This document shows, in pieces, positions 12,428 through 22,090 of a DNA stretch of 64,000 nt. The position numbers and the translations under genes are program-made. Origin of the DNA: Romanomermis culicivorax. Its lineage: Eukaryota; Nematoda; Enoplea; Mermithida; Mermithidae. Numbering within the stretch: position 1 is the first letter of the stretch; every line of letters begins with the position of its first letter. Location of the stretch: NCBI GenBank assembly GCA_963922205.1, contig CAWUHX010000317.1, positions 1-64,000 on the forward strand. The letters run 5' to 3'. The notes below the pieces were generated by a model. The model was not told the origin of the DNA and did not search any database. It saw nothing but the letters and a program-made list of their open reading frames with translations.

Positions 12428-13964
12428 ATGTTTGTGAAACATAGGTTGTTAAATTGTGATCCTAGATTCAGATTATCTAATCAGTATGTTTTCCATTTGT
12501 TGCGTTTATATGATGAATGTGCAATAAGTCAGGAAATTTTGGCTATGATGAAGCAACATAAAGGAGTCAATTATAGTGATGGCATTTTGAAAGATAAGGT
12601 TGATAAGCAAGATAAAGAAGTTGAAGCTTGTCTTCAAACCATCTGCAGTAAAAATAGAGGTTCGACTGAGTATTGGAGTAATCATGGATTATGTTTACAG
12701 GCAATGGATGAAAAATTTGGTCCTGCTATGTTTTTTCTTACATTAAGCACTGCTGAATATGATTGGCCTGATACATATATTTGCAGCATATGAATAAGTT
12801 AGATGATTTGAACAATATAAACCAATCCGTGTTGTGTGCTAAAGATCCAGTTAGTGTTGCTATTCATTTTAGACGTCGATTTAATAGCTTTCTTAATTTT
12901 TTGCTTTTGCCAACATATCCTTTAGGACAAGTTAAAAATTATTATGCTAGAGTTGAATATCAGAGTAGAAGTGCTAGTCATTTTCATATAAAATTATGGA
13001 TAAAAAAATGCTCTGATTATTGGAGTAAACAAAGAAAAGGAAATTGTTGAATTTATTAATAAACATACAGAATGAAGTATATCTGATGAAAATAAAAATA
13101 GATGTTTAGCAGATTTAATTAAAAAATTTCAAGTGCATAGATGTAATTTTAGTTGTTTGCATTGTAGTTACAGTTCTAAGAAAGTTGTTAGACGTAGATA
13201 TGGTTTTCGTCATAGTGAATCTAAAAAAACAACTATTTCATTGATAGAAAGTTCAGTTAGGTCTCCATTGGTCGGTAGTAAAAAGGTTTTGAAAACATAT
13301 AATATTGTTAGAAGTTTAAAGTCGATTAGAGTAAATGATTATAATCCAGTTGTGTTATTGGCATGGGAAGCTAATATGGATATTCAATACATTGGTGAAA
13401 ATTCATACATTCTGAATCACTACATTACAAAATATATGACAAAATGTGAAAAAAAATTTGAATAAAGATATTTGGGAAAAAATTCATCAGAGTAAACCAT
13501 TGATTACTAAGTTAGTTTGGTTGAGCAATATGCATGCTAAATGTCATCAGACTAGTGCATATGAAGCTGCAGATAAGTTATTAGGTCATCCTTATTTTAA
13601 TAGTAGTTGTTCTGTGCAATTGGTCAATACATATACTCAAGAAATGCAATGTCGTAGATTGAAGTCTTATGAAGATTTGGAGTCAGTGGATGAAAATGTG
13701 AGGGATGTTTTTATGAATAGTTTAGTTGATTCATATTATCCTAATTGGCCCAGTTTACTTGAAAATGAAAGTTTGTATTATAAGGTGACATGGTATGAAG
13801 TTTGTAGGGTAAAACCCAAATCTAGAAGTTCATGCTATTCTAGGTGGTTCTTAGGGTTATTTTCAAAGAAGATTGAAGCCCAAGGTTGTGTCAACAATTA
13901 TTCTTATGCTAAAACGGATGCAGCCATTGAATTATATTTTAGAAGTTTGCTAATGTTGTATTAA
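12428..13964 (+). pseudogene. Helitron HUH Rep endonuclease domain (Helitron_like_N)
   Basis: Three frames make up the Rep domain. The first (12428-12793) ends with FGPAMFFLTLSTAEYDWPD, the hallmark GPxTFF.T.S..-..WPD block. The second (12781-13050) has YARVEYQSRSASHFHIKLW, in which HFH (12979-12987) is the metal-binding HUH motif. The third (13133-13465) has the RYGFRH basic segment and ends in NHYITKYMTK, giving the paired catalytic tyrosines at codons 13421 and 13433 (Y-x3-Y). The next frame (13446-13964) continues with CHQTSAYEAADKLLGHPY, another conserved block. In the family this enzyme nicks and joins single strands during rolling-circle transposition. Key residues survive, but frameshifts near 12790, 13050-13130 and 13450 break the protein. 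Confidence 0.85.
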
Positions 13965-14228
13965 CCTTGGCCAAATGAAAGTGAATAATTAGGTGACAGT
14001 GAATGTTATTGGGAAGAATGTCAGAAATGTTTTTCTAAATTACTGGTTATGAAAACCTGGGAAGAAGTTAGAAGAAAAGTAAAGGAAGGTTTAGAGAAAG
14101 CTGATCAGTGGTGAAATGAAGAAAAGGATCAAGATAGTGATGTAATTGCAGAGTCAGCTTTTAAACAGAGCTCTTTGAATATAGATGAAGCAGTTATTGT
14201 TGGATCAGAAGAGATTATTAAAGTATAA

Positions 14229-15734
14229 ATGATGGATAATTGTGAATCATTGGAAAACTATGTTTCATTTGTTGTAGAGACATCTGTGTGTTTAAATAAC
14301 AGTAGTTCATTAGTGTCAAAGATTTCAAAGTTGAATAGTGATCAGAAAAAAATTTTTGATACAGTTATTGCACATTTAGATTTGCAGGATAAGGATAAAA
14401 GTTTTTCCAAAGGTTTAAATTTGATGTTAGTACTGTTGCCGGAACTGGCAAAAGTTTTTTGATTGATACGATAAGCTCATTTGTTTAAAATCGGTATAAT
14501 TGCTCAAAATGCGAAAGTGTAGATATTCTTGTACCAACTGGTATTAGTGCATTTAATATTAGTGGTACTACTATTCATAGATATTTCAAATTACCTGTTC
14601 AGCATGGGTGTCAGGCTTGTTATAAGATTTTGTCGAGTGATGATAAAAAAATTTAAAATGCTATGGTGTGATTTAAAACTTATTATTATAGATGAAATGT
14701 CAATGATTAGCAAAACTTTTCGTATGATACATTGTAGGCTTAGGGATTTTTTAGGTGATTATGATGGCAGTTATTTAGGCAATAAGAATGCAGCTTTATT
14801 TGGCGATTTATTGCAATTGTCCCTAGTTAATGGTCAATTCTTGTTCAAAGAAATTAGTATTGAAAATTGTGGCCAATATTTTTGTGGTTCAGTTGGTATG
14901 CCTCATTTATGATCAAAATTTGTGTATTCAGAGTTAACTCAAAATATGCAACAGAATGATGATTTAGATTATGCAAGGATGTTGGGTGATATTCGAGTAG
15001 GTATTCTTACTGAAGAGTACATTGATAAATTAATGTCTAGATTGATGAATAGGCCTGGAGTACCAATAGAGATGAAATCTGCGATCAAGGATTTTGCCAA
15101 AAATTTTTTATCGGTTAATGTAAATACTATTTGCCTGATGTCTAAAAATTATATAGTGGATGAATTTAATCTTGGTATGTTATAATTGATAAGCATTGAA
15201 AAGGAAAATATATATGCTAGTGATAAATGTCCGGCTTTGAAGTTAAAAAAGAATAAGCAAGTTAGAGAAAAGTCTAAGAAGGCTTCTGATACTGGTGGTT
15301 TGGAAGATTGTTTGATTGTTGGATTAGAATCTAGGGTCATGTTATGTAAAAATATATCCTTTTGAAAAAGGCTTGGTTAATGGTACATTAGGTATGGTTA
15401 AACAAATTCTTAAAAATGGTAGTGAAATTGTTGGAATTATGATAAAATTTGATCATTTAGATGAATTGGAAGGAGTCGATCAAGTTAATGTTGAATATGA
15501 TATTTCGAATTTGATTAAAGTGAACAGAAGTCAATTTCCTATTTGTCTCACAAATGCTATTACAATTCACTTGATAGTGCTCTTATCGATATTGGCAACC
15601 ATTGTTTTGAAGATGCAATGGCATATGTTGCCTTGAGTTGTGTTAAAAGCTTGAGAAAGGCTTATTTGATTTCGTTTGAACCATGTAAGGTTTGTTGTTG
15701 GACTGTGGCAGCTGCACAATGTTGTAAATTGTGA
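14229..15734 (+). pseudogene. Helitron Pif1-like SF1B helicase domain
   Basis: The frame 14229-14462 begins with LNSDQKKIFDTVIAHL, the usual entry to Pif1. A frameshift then moves the Walker A motif (GTGKSF, codons about 14440-14457) into another frame. It is followed by VPTGISAFNISGTTIHRYF (motif Ia) and LIIIDEMSMISK (Walker B). NAALFGDLLQLSLVNG (motif III) and TQNMQQNDDLDYARMLGDIRVG follow, and further pieces run to 15734. Motif order and spacing match the C-terminal helicase of Helitron RepHel proteins, which unwinds the donor strand. At least four frameshifts or stops interrupt it. The sequence continues in a basic segment (IIPQKYRKVRISCKRK, about 15770-15830) towards the USP-like domain. 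Confidence 0.85.
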
Positions 15735-15846
15735 ATTAGTATTGGATTACCATCAATAGAATTACTGAATATTATTCCCCAGAAATATAGGAAAGTTAGG
15801 ATTAGTTGTAAACGTAAAGCTAATGCTGATTTAGTTTCCAATAGTA

Positions 15847-16652
15847 TTGTTGATGATGTACCTTGCAGAAGAACAGAAAGTTGCTTGGAATAATATCCGA
15901 ATTTTCCCATTTACGAATTCTGGTGTTTTGTGTTATTGTAATGTGATTATTCAGTCATTTTTGAAAATGGATAAATTTATGGCACAATTATGTAATAGTC
16001 AAAGTAAAATTAGTGAAATTTTTACTGAATTTAGTGGAAGTTTAAAATATGCTATTGGTAATAGTAGAGATATTTTTAAGGATATTGTTGGTGGAGAATT
16101 TGCAACTCAAACACATTTTATGTCCTCATTTTTAAATGAGCTTAAATGTGATGATATATCTATGATGTTCCAGTTTGTTTTAGGAAAGAAAGCTTTATGT
16201 TTTGTGTGTAATTCGATTAAAGAAGTTGACTAAAATGGAAAGCATATTTTGTGAAATAAACAATAATAATCAAATGTCCTTGCTAGCAGAAGACTTGTTA
16301 TTTCCTTTTAATAAAGCTGAACATTTTTTGTGTTCTAGGTGTTGTTTCCTCAAGAATGTAAATATCTTGTAATTTATTTACCGCTTTATGATGATAATAT
16401 GCAAAGATTCAAAGCTTGTTGTATAAAAAAATTTAATGCAAATCATTTCATTATAAACCAAACTAGATTTATGGTAATTTCAGCTATTTGTCATTCTGGT
16501 AGTGATAATAGTATGAGACATAGTCATTATACAGTTTGGCTTTGTGTTGATGATGGTTAGGTAAACGTAAATGATAGTATCATTTCTGAAAAAAGATTGA
16601 GAATTGGTCAAAATTTAGAGAATGTTTTAATATTAGTTATGGAAAAATTATA
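15847..16652 (+). pseudogene. USP-like (peptidase C19) domain at the Helitron C-terminus
   Basis: The frame 15847-16233 has FTNSGVLCYCNVIIQSFL, which fits the Cys box of ubiquitin-specific proteases (N.G..CY.N...Q.L). The presumptive catalytic Cys is codon 15931. It then has a FMSSFLNEL segment like the (D/E)xxEFL.xLL region and a CFVC pair. The frame 16339-16560 has YLVIYLPLY and ends with the His box SHYTVWLCVDDG (His codon 16525). A TAG follows exactly where the family has Trp, and the frame carries on with VNVNDSIIS, matching the ND that closes the site. The family removes ubiquitin from substrates. A linker coming from the helicase suggests a fusion protein. OTU proteases are reported in some Helitrons; a USP domain is, to my knowledge, unusual. 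One frameshift and one stop inactivate it. Confidence 0.7.
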
Positions 16653-16660
16653 ATTTTTAG

Positions 16661-17159
16661 CAATTTTTTATGATGGGTGGGTGTGTGGTTTATTTTCACT
16701 ATATTATATTCTCAGAATAAATTGTATTTGGTGTTATTGTCTTTCAATTAGAACAGTATGTGGCGATTATAGTTTAATATGGGGGAATTATGTATTGGAA
16801 GTTTTGAAATAAATTGCCACTTTAGAAATCTGTGTTGTTTTTTAAATTTCTGCCAAAATTTTGTTATTAATTTATTATTTGTTTAAATTTGGATCATATA
16901 ATTGCAATATTCATCCAACTTTGGATGGATATAAATTTGAAATATATACTGTATTGTTGATATATTAGTTGAGTTAAATTCATAGGTGTTTACAATATTT
17001 AATGTTATAGGTCACTTTGTTAAATTCTGCATTAGTTGAATTGCTTCGTTTGTTAGAAGGAAATTCTACCATGGTTGCGTGACAGGAAAATTATTGGATG
17101 ATCTAATCCATCGAATCTACCACAGTTTTCGAGTCAACTTGCTGCTTTTTAAGGTAAAT
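16661..17159. other. AT-rich tail after the Helitron
   Basis: No gene. It contains AATAAA-type words (about 16720) and a short TTGGATCA..TTGGATGGATATA passage. A Helitron 3' terminus was looked for and not found. Confidence 0.5.
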
Positions 17160-17230
17160 GATTCATATTTATGTGAAGTTGTTTGTGTAGCACACCATGC
17201 TACACAAACAAGTTTACATAAATATGAATC
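17160..17230. repeat. 33-bp-stem hairpin
   Basis: The left arm 17160-17192 and right arm 17198-17230 are reverse complements at 31 of 33 positions around a 5-nt loop (CACCA). The arms contain TTGTTTGTGTAGCA / TGCTACACAAACAA and the outer GATTCATATTTATGT / ACATAAATATGAATC. It stands between the Helitron and repeat copy B. It may be a minimal foldback element or a transcribed hairpin. Confidence 0.85.
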
Positions 17231-18185
17231 CTCAAATAGGGTTTCTTGAGGAAAAAAATTTTGGGTATGCTTCTCATTGTGGAAAAAATTGATGAGAATT
17301 CAAAACTGAAAAGATGCGTGTTGGTGGACTTAAAATGCATAAAATCTCAAAATTTCCAGGCGCTTCAGGCCAGTCACGGGTATAATCTTGACTATTTTCT
17401 ATCAGGTGCGGCTGTTAGCATATCTACTTTCACTTACTAATTAATGCTCAATAGTTTTTATCAATCAAGTTAGCTCATTTCATTTTCTAATCATTAACAG
17501 TCAATTAAGTCACCAATAACTGAGATTTTTCAACAATTCTCTCAATTTTTTCTCCCGATGCTTTGAATTTTTAAACATTTGCAACCCAAACTTTTGCATT
17601 TATTGAAGATAGAAATTGAAGACATCATTTTGGACTGCGATTTGAGACTTTCTGTTCATGAATATATGTTGGAGAAATTTATTATCCAGTGTTTTAGATT
17701 ATAATAACACAAAAAATTTTTGGGTGCTTCATGCTGGAATTTGAAACAAATTACATTTCATCATTTTTATGTTAATTCATTTCTTAAGGTTGCAAAGGTT
17801 CATTTTCCAGCATTTTAGAAAGTGAAAATTCACAAATTTTTTAACTAAATAAAATTAGTTAATCCTAATCCAAATCACAGAAATGTTAATAAGGGATAAA
17901 TTTCTGAGAACTCTTTCATTAACATGCTTCTCCCGCTCCTGTAGAACATCAATATATTCTTCATGAGCTCATTTCGATTGACATAACCAGAATTTTTTTA
18001 ATTTTTCCTTATTTTTGCAGGTATTTGACTCTAAATACAACAAAATGCTTGGGTATGCTCCTAAAATGCATAAAAAAGCATCCGTAGCCACATTATAAAT
18101 GTTTTTGAAAATGAAGAAAATGTTTGGAAAATGAGGAAAGAAATTCTGGGTTTGGTTCTCATGTGGAAAAAATTGTTGAAAAAAA
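17231..18185. repeat. dispersed repeat, copy B
   Basis: It runs in the same orientation as copy A plus one palindrome arm (6571-7510). Shared landmarks include AATTCAAAACTGAAAAGAT, TTGACTATTTTCTATCAGGTGC, the ATCAATCAAGTTAGCTCATTT block, ACAGAAATGTTAAT, TTCATGAGCTCATTT and GCTCCTAAAATGCATAAAAAAGCATCC. There is no coding capacity. The two copies bracket the Helitron as direct repeats about 10.6 kb apart. Confidence 0.7.
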
Positions 18186-18306
18186 AATGGTGTATAGCGG
18201 TATGTTGTTTTTATGTTTTTGGAAATTCATTTTTGTCAAAAATGTTCTATCATAAATAATGCATAACTTATTAGTTATTAAGTTAATTATAAGGTCAATT
18301 ATGTTT

Positions 18307-18424
18307 ATTTTCAAGCATAAAGCTGCAATTCTGATCATCTGTTTTGTTACTACTTAGCCCGTATTTTGAAATTTTCAAGCTCAAAGCTGCAATTCCGATT
18401 GTCTGTTTTGTTACTACTTTGCCC
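18307..18424 (+). promoter_or_regulatory. motif array 1 (GTTACTACTTTGCC) upstream of the helicase gene
   Basis: A duplicated unit (about 64 bp; AAGCTGCAATTC.GAT..TCTGTTTTGTTACTACTT.GCCC) ends in GTTACTACTTAGCCC at 18346-18360 and GTTACTACTTTGCCC at 18410-18424. A third variant, GTTACTTCTTTGCC, lies at 18583-18596, just before the chosen start of the helicase gene. The same words precede two other genes (31.5 and 35.4 kb). A shared promoter or replication element is an inference. Confidence 0.5.
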
Positions 18425-18689
18425 ATATTTCGGAATATTATTCTGTCAAGGATTTGTTGAAGCCCTAAAGTTGTTGTATCGAATACAACTTGCATTTCCT
18501 GGGTAAATTAAGTTTCATTTGTTGAATATGTTAAATTACAGTTATAATATGTCAAAACAGAGTGGAAGAATTGATTGTTCCTGTTACTTCTTTGCCTGTT
18601 CGAAAATTTATCATTGGACGTTTAATTGGTATCAGACATCGGCTGAAATTTTTGCATTTGCGGTTTCAATACTAGCAAGGATTTCTGAA

Positions 18690-21255
18690 ATGTTGACGTC
18701 CTGTGGGTATCCTAATTTGGTATTAGGAGTTGAGTCTTTTATGCCCGATTTCGAGGAAGTAAGTTGTTTTTTGATTAAAATTCTAACACAAATTCTTCTT
18801 TGGATAAAAATTTGAAATTAGTAGGAAATAATAAATGTGACTTATAAGAAATACATTCAAGTGTAATTGATGTTATAGTTAAAAATCAATGTTTATTAAA
18901 TGAGGATAGTACCTGAAGATTTGAATTTTAGGTAGAGTTGTCAAATTTCAGTGTGGAATCCAAAGCATTTACAACTGGATTCAAGGGGACTGGCAATATT
19001 GCCGATAATCTTGATCATTTTGTAAGTTTCTTTTTATAGTCAAATCAATTTATGTTTGATAAAAATATAGAATGTTGAAAGAGTTTGAAAGTTGCTTGAC
19101 TACGTTATTTTTCAATTTTGCTTGCTTTCTTTAAATCATAAAAGTAATTAAGCCTTTCTAATGTGTAATAGATATATACAGAGATTGTCTATAAGAAGGC
19201 GTTTTGTCCAAAGATGATGACAAAGATGAACGTGTTAATGCCGAGTTGGTTATATTACAAAATCCAGAATTTGAAGAATGATTTGGAAAGCAACAAAAAC
19301 AAATTTCTGAAGGTGGCAATGAAACTGATTCTGCAATGCCAAACATCACAGATTTGTAAGTAATTTTTCTTATTAACATATATTTAAATGTTTATTGAGC
19401 CATACAATCAAATAGCATTATTAATGATTCTTATTTGTCAAATTTTTCTGTGCCAAAAAATTTTTCTATGCATAATGAAAAGTACTAAGGATATTTTGAC
19501 ATTTGATTATCGTTAAAGCTTTATAAAAGTTTAAAATAAAAATTAGAATTTTTTAATTTATTCTTAGCTACGTAAATGCAAATGATTATGCATTTACATT
19601 TATGTGTATGGTCAATGAAGAGGCGGAATTTGTCGACAATGCAATGAAAGATGTTGAGCTTAGGGAAATTCCCATGATTATTTTTAGAAATAATCTTGCG
19701 ATTTTGCAAATATATCGTAAAAATCATTCTAAAGGTTTTTACTTTTCTGTATTTTAGATCTAGTTATAATGAAATATATCTGAAAAATTTTATGCAGTTT
19801 TGTGAGCTGGTCAGCGTTTGACCATGTATTTATGCGATGATGAAAATATTAGTGGCATTGCTACGGTCATAAACTATGTTGGAGGTATTTAATGTATAAA
19901 TAGAACAGTAATAAAATAATTAAAGTTTGTAAATAGTATACAAGAAATTGACGTTTAGTAAGCTTGAGGGTCATAAATTATTGTTAATGTTATATTTTCA
20001 CTTTTATTTTAAGAAATGCAGCAATTTCCATCCACAACAGGGACTAGTCATTCACAAGAAGTTGTCATTTGTTTCTCAAATCCTAGAGAAGGCGATGGAA
20101 ATAAGGGATGTTCATTCAATGTTAAATTGTATGATCAGATTTCCAGTTTAGAGTTGGTGAATGTTGTTCGCAATGTAGAATTGGAATTGTAATTCCACAA
20201 TACTCCATTTCGTAGGTAATAATTTACTTTGGTTAGAAATGTTATCTAATAATTTATATTTTTTGTAGAGCCATTCAGGCCCTCATCAAAGTTGAATTTC
20301 AGACGAGTCTGAATGCCAATTGTGTTAAATCATTAGACAGTAACAACATTTCGATTTGTGCTAATGATCCACAATTAACCCAACAAATGATCCATTTTCT
20401 ACTTGGTAAAACTGCAATTGTTTCACGCTACACAAAGGTAGATTTTGAAAATCCACCGTACAAAGTTGTCGATTTAATGGAACTGAATGAAAATGAGAAA
20501 AAGGGGGTTCACCTGGCTATGTCAAATTATATAAGCATTATTCAAGTAAATTTTATGGCTAAATTAAAATTTATCAATGAAAAGTTTAGTTAATAATTCA
20601 TTCTATATTAATTATCATTCAATGTATAAGCCAGTATAGTACTTATTAAGTTTTTATAATATAAAATTAGGGTTCACCTGGCACTGGAAAATCAACAACT
20701 GCGGTTCGAATCATTCTAAGTGCTATAGAATATCAAAAACGAGTACCACAGCTCAGAGCAATGGTGCCATTGATAATTTGCATGGAACAGTGACTGCGTT
20801 TTGTGACCAAAAAACCGCCATAAAATTATTCCATTGTGTTCAATGATTGTGGATCACAATATCAGTGATGATTTAGGAGACTATACTTTGGCCAGGCAAT
20901 CCATGATGGAATTGAATAAAATGAAAAAAGATAATGATTTTTTAGTGTAATATTCATAAGTTTTACACTTGGCTGTATATGAATTTTTGAATTTTTAGAA
21001 ATCCAAAGTTTCACATATTTCGGCGAAAATTGTTTGATCAACAACCCTTATCAAAAACAGAATGTCATCAATTTGCAAGGTACAAAACGCAAATGCATCA
21101 TGATATGATGCGAGGAAAATATACAATTATTTTTACGATGACAAATTCAGCTGGAGATTTTCGTCTTCGTGGCACCTTTTTCGAATATGTGGTTATTGAT
21201 GTATTGCATGAATTAATTTTCAAAGGGCACATATTTTGTAACCTGCTTGGGCATA
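18690..21255 (+). pseudogene. UPF1-like SF1 RNA/DNA helicase, intron-containing, broken
   Basis: The start at 18690 is the first ATG after motif array 1 and gives a short exon with a GT donor. Later exons have GT-AG edges. The exon from 19568 (YVNANDYAFTFMCMVNEEAE) matches the Y..YQ..F.PLV.LEA segment before the UPF1 helicase core. The exon 20269-20545 ends in VVDLMELNENEKKGV..ISIIQ, and the next exon starts at 20671 with GSPGTGKS (Walker A). SNGAIDNL (motif Ia) follows after a frameshift near 20740. The exon 20999-21198 has IIFTMTNSAGDFRL and FEYVVID, matching motif II of the UPF1 group. Motifs III-VI are missing: gypsy-1 begins at 21256, probably within an intron. UPF1-group enzymes unwind nucleic acid 5' to 3'. 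Frameshifts and a stop near 20190 show decay. It could be a host-gene copy or a transposon cargo gene. Confidence 0.75.
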
Positions 21256-21995
21256 TGTAACCGATACATAACTGCGTCCACCTCGGTTATTTTACACTCA
21301 TATTCACCCAGGGACACCTTGTACCCATGATCCCTTAGATGTTTTCGGGTGTGCCCTCAAAACATCCAGAGTAATTCATTTTAACTGACTGAGTGTGTCA
21401 GAATAGCACCCTTGGTACCCGTGCTCCTTCTCTCTTCCACTGTGTGACCTGCGAGCCTCATTTCATCTCAGTAATCGGCAACCCGGTCACCAGCTGTATA
21501 TAATACTCCTGGAGAGTGTCCGTTCTGTTCCGAATGCGGGCTCCCATTTCGGACACGGCTGTAAGTTACTTGCGAATGTCGTCCAACACGGAACCTCTGT
21601 ATAGTCCATCACACTGTACAGAGATCGCAATCGCTCCTGGCGAGTGAGGCCCGTTGCGTAACTGCGCGACCCCTTTGCGTAACAGGGTTTGTAAATTAGT
21701 TTTGTCTCTATTTATTGCTCCTTTTTAAGTTCACTTTCAGTTGCCCCATCCTTTTCACTTTATGCCACTTTATGCACTACTCCTGGTGAGTAGGATCTTG
21801 CCGGCAACGAGTCCGCCTCGCCCTAAGGTTTGTAAACTAGTACAAACGGTCGAACCTCCAGGAAATCCCTCCTGAGCCGGTTCATCCGTCATCCTATTTC
21901 TCGGCAGGAAAAAACCGCCTTTTCTCTCCTCTTATATCTAATCCTCTGTCCTTTTTCGGCTGTTCTAATTGCCGGGTCCAGGCCCCAACTCTACA
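21256..21995 (+). repeat. 5' LTR of gypsy-1 (tentative boundaries)
   Basis: It starts TGTAACCGATAC directly after the helicase-gene sequence and ends ..AACTCTACA. It is followed four bases later by TGGTCGGGATCGATTCCC, a plausible primer-binding site with the TGG start expected of a tRNA complement. The matching 3' copy was not found. Confidence 0.5.
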
Positions 21996-22090
21996 TTTTT
22001 GGTCGGGATCGATTCCCCCATGTCTCAAACCATGCCTCTGTCCATCACGGGCGACCAGATGACCTGACGGCGGAATTCACAGGCGATGCA

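Larger units (their letters stand above)
9034..16660 (+). mobile_element. degenerate autonomous Helitron-like element
   Basis: Plus-strand coding fragments follow the order expected of a rolling-circle (RepHel) transposase: N-terminal cysteine/histidine region, Helitron-specific linker, HUH Rep nuclease, Pif1-type SF1B helicase, and then an unexpected USP-like protease domain. The reading frame is broken many times by frameshifts and by a 251-bp inverted-repeat element at 11085-11335. Ends were not located: no convincing 5' TC or 3' hairpin-CTRR terminus was seen, so the coordinates cover the coding extent only. An AATAAA near 16720 could serve as a polyadenylation signal. The element is non-functional as it stands. 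Confidence 0.85.

Noticed and set aside
9034..16660. CRISPR, plasmid or bacterial operon interpretation of the many short ORFs
   Set aside because: GT-AG introns, Helitron and gypsy domains show eukaryotic DNA. The short ORFs are fragments of broken long frames.
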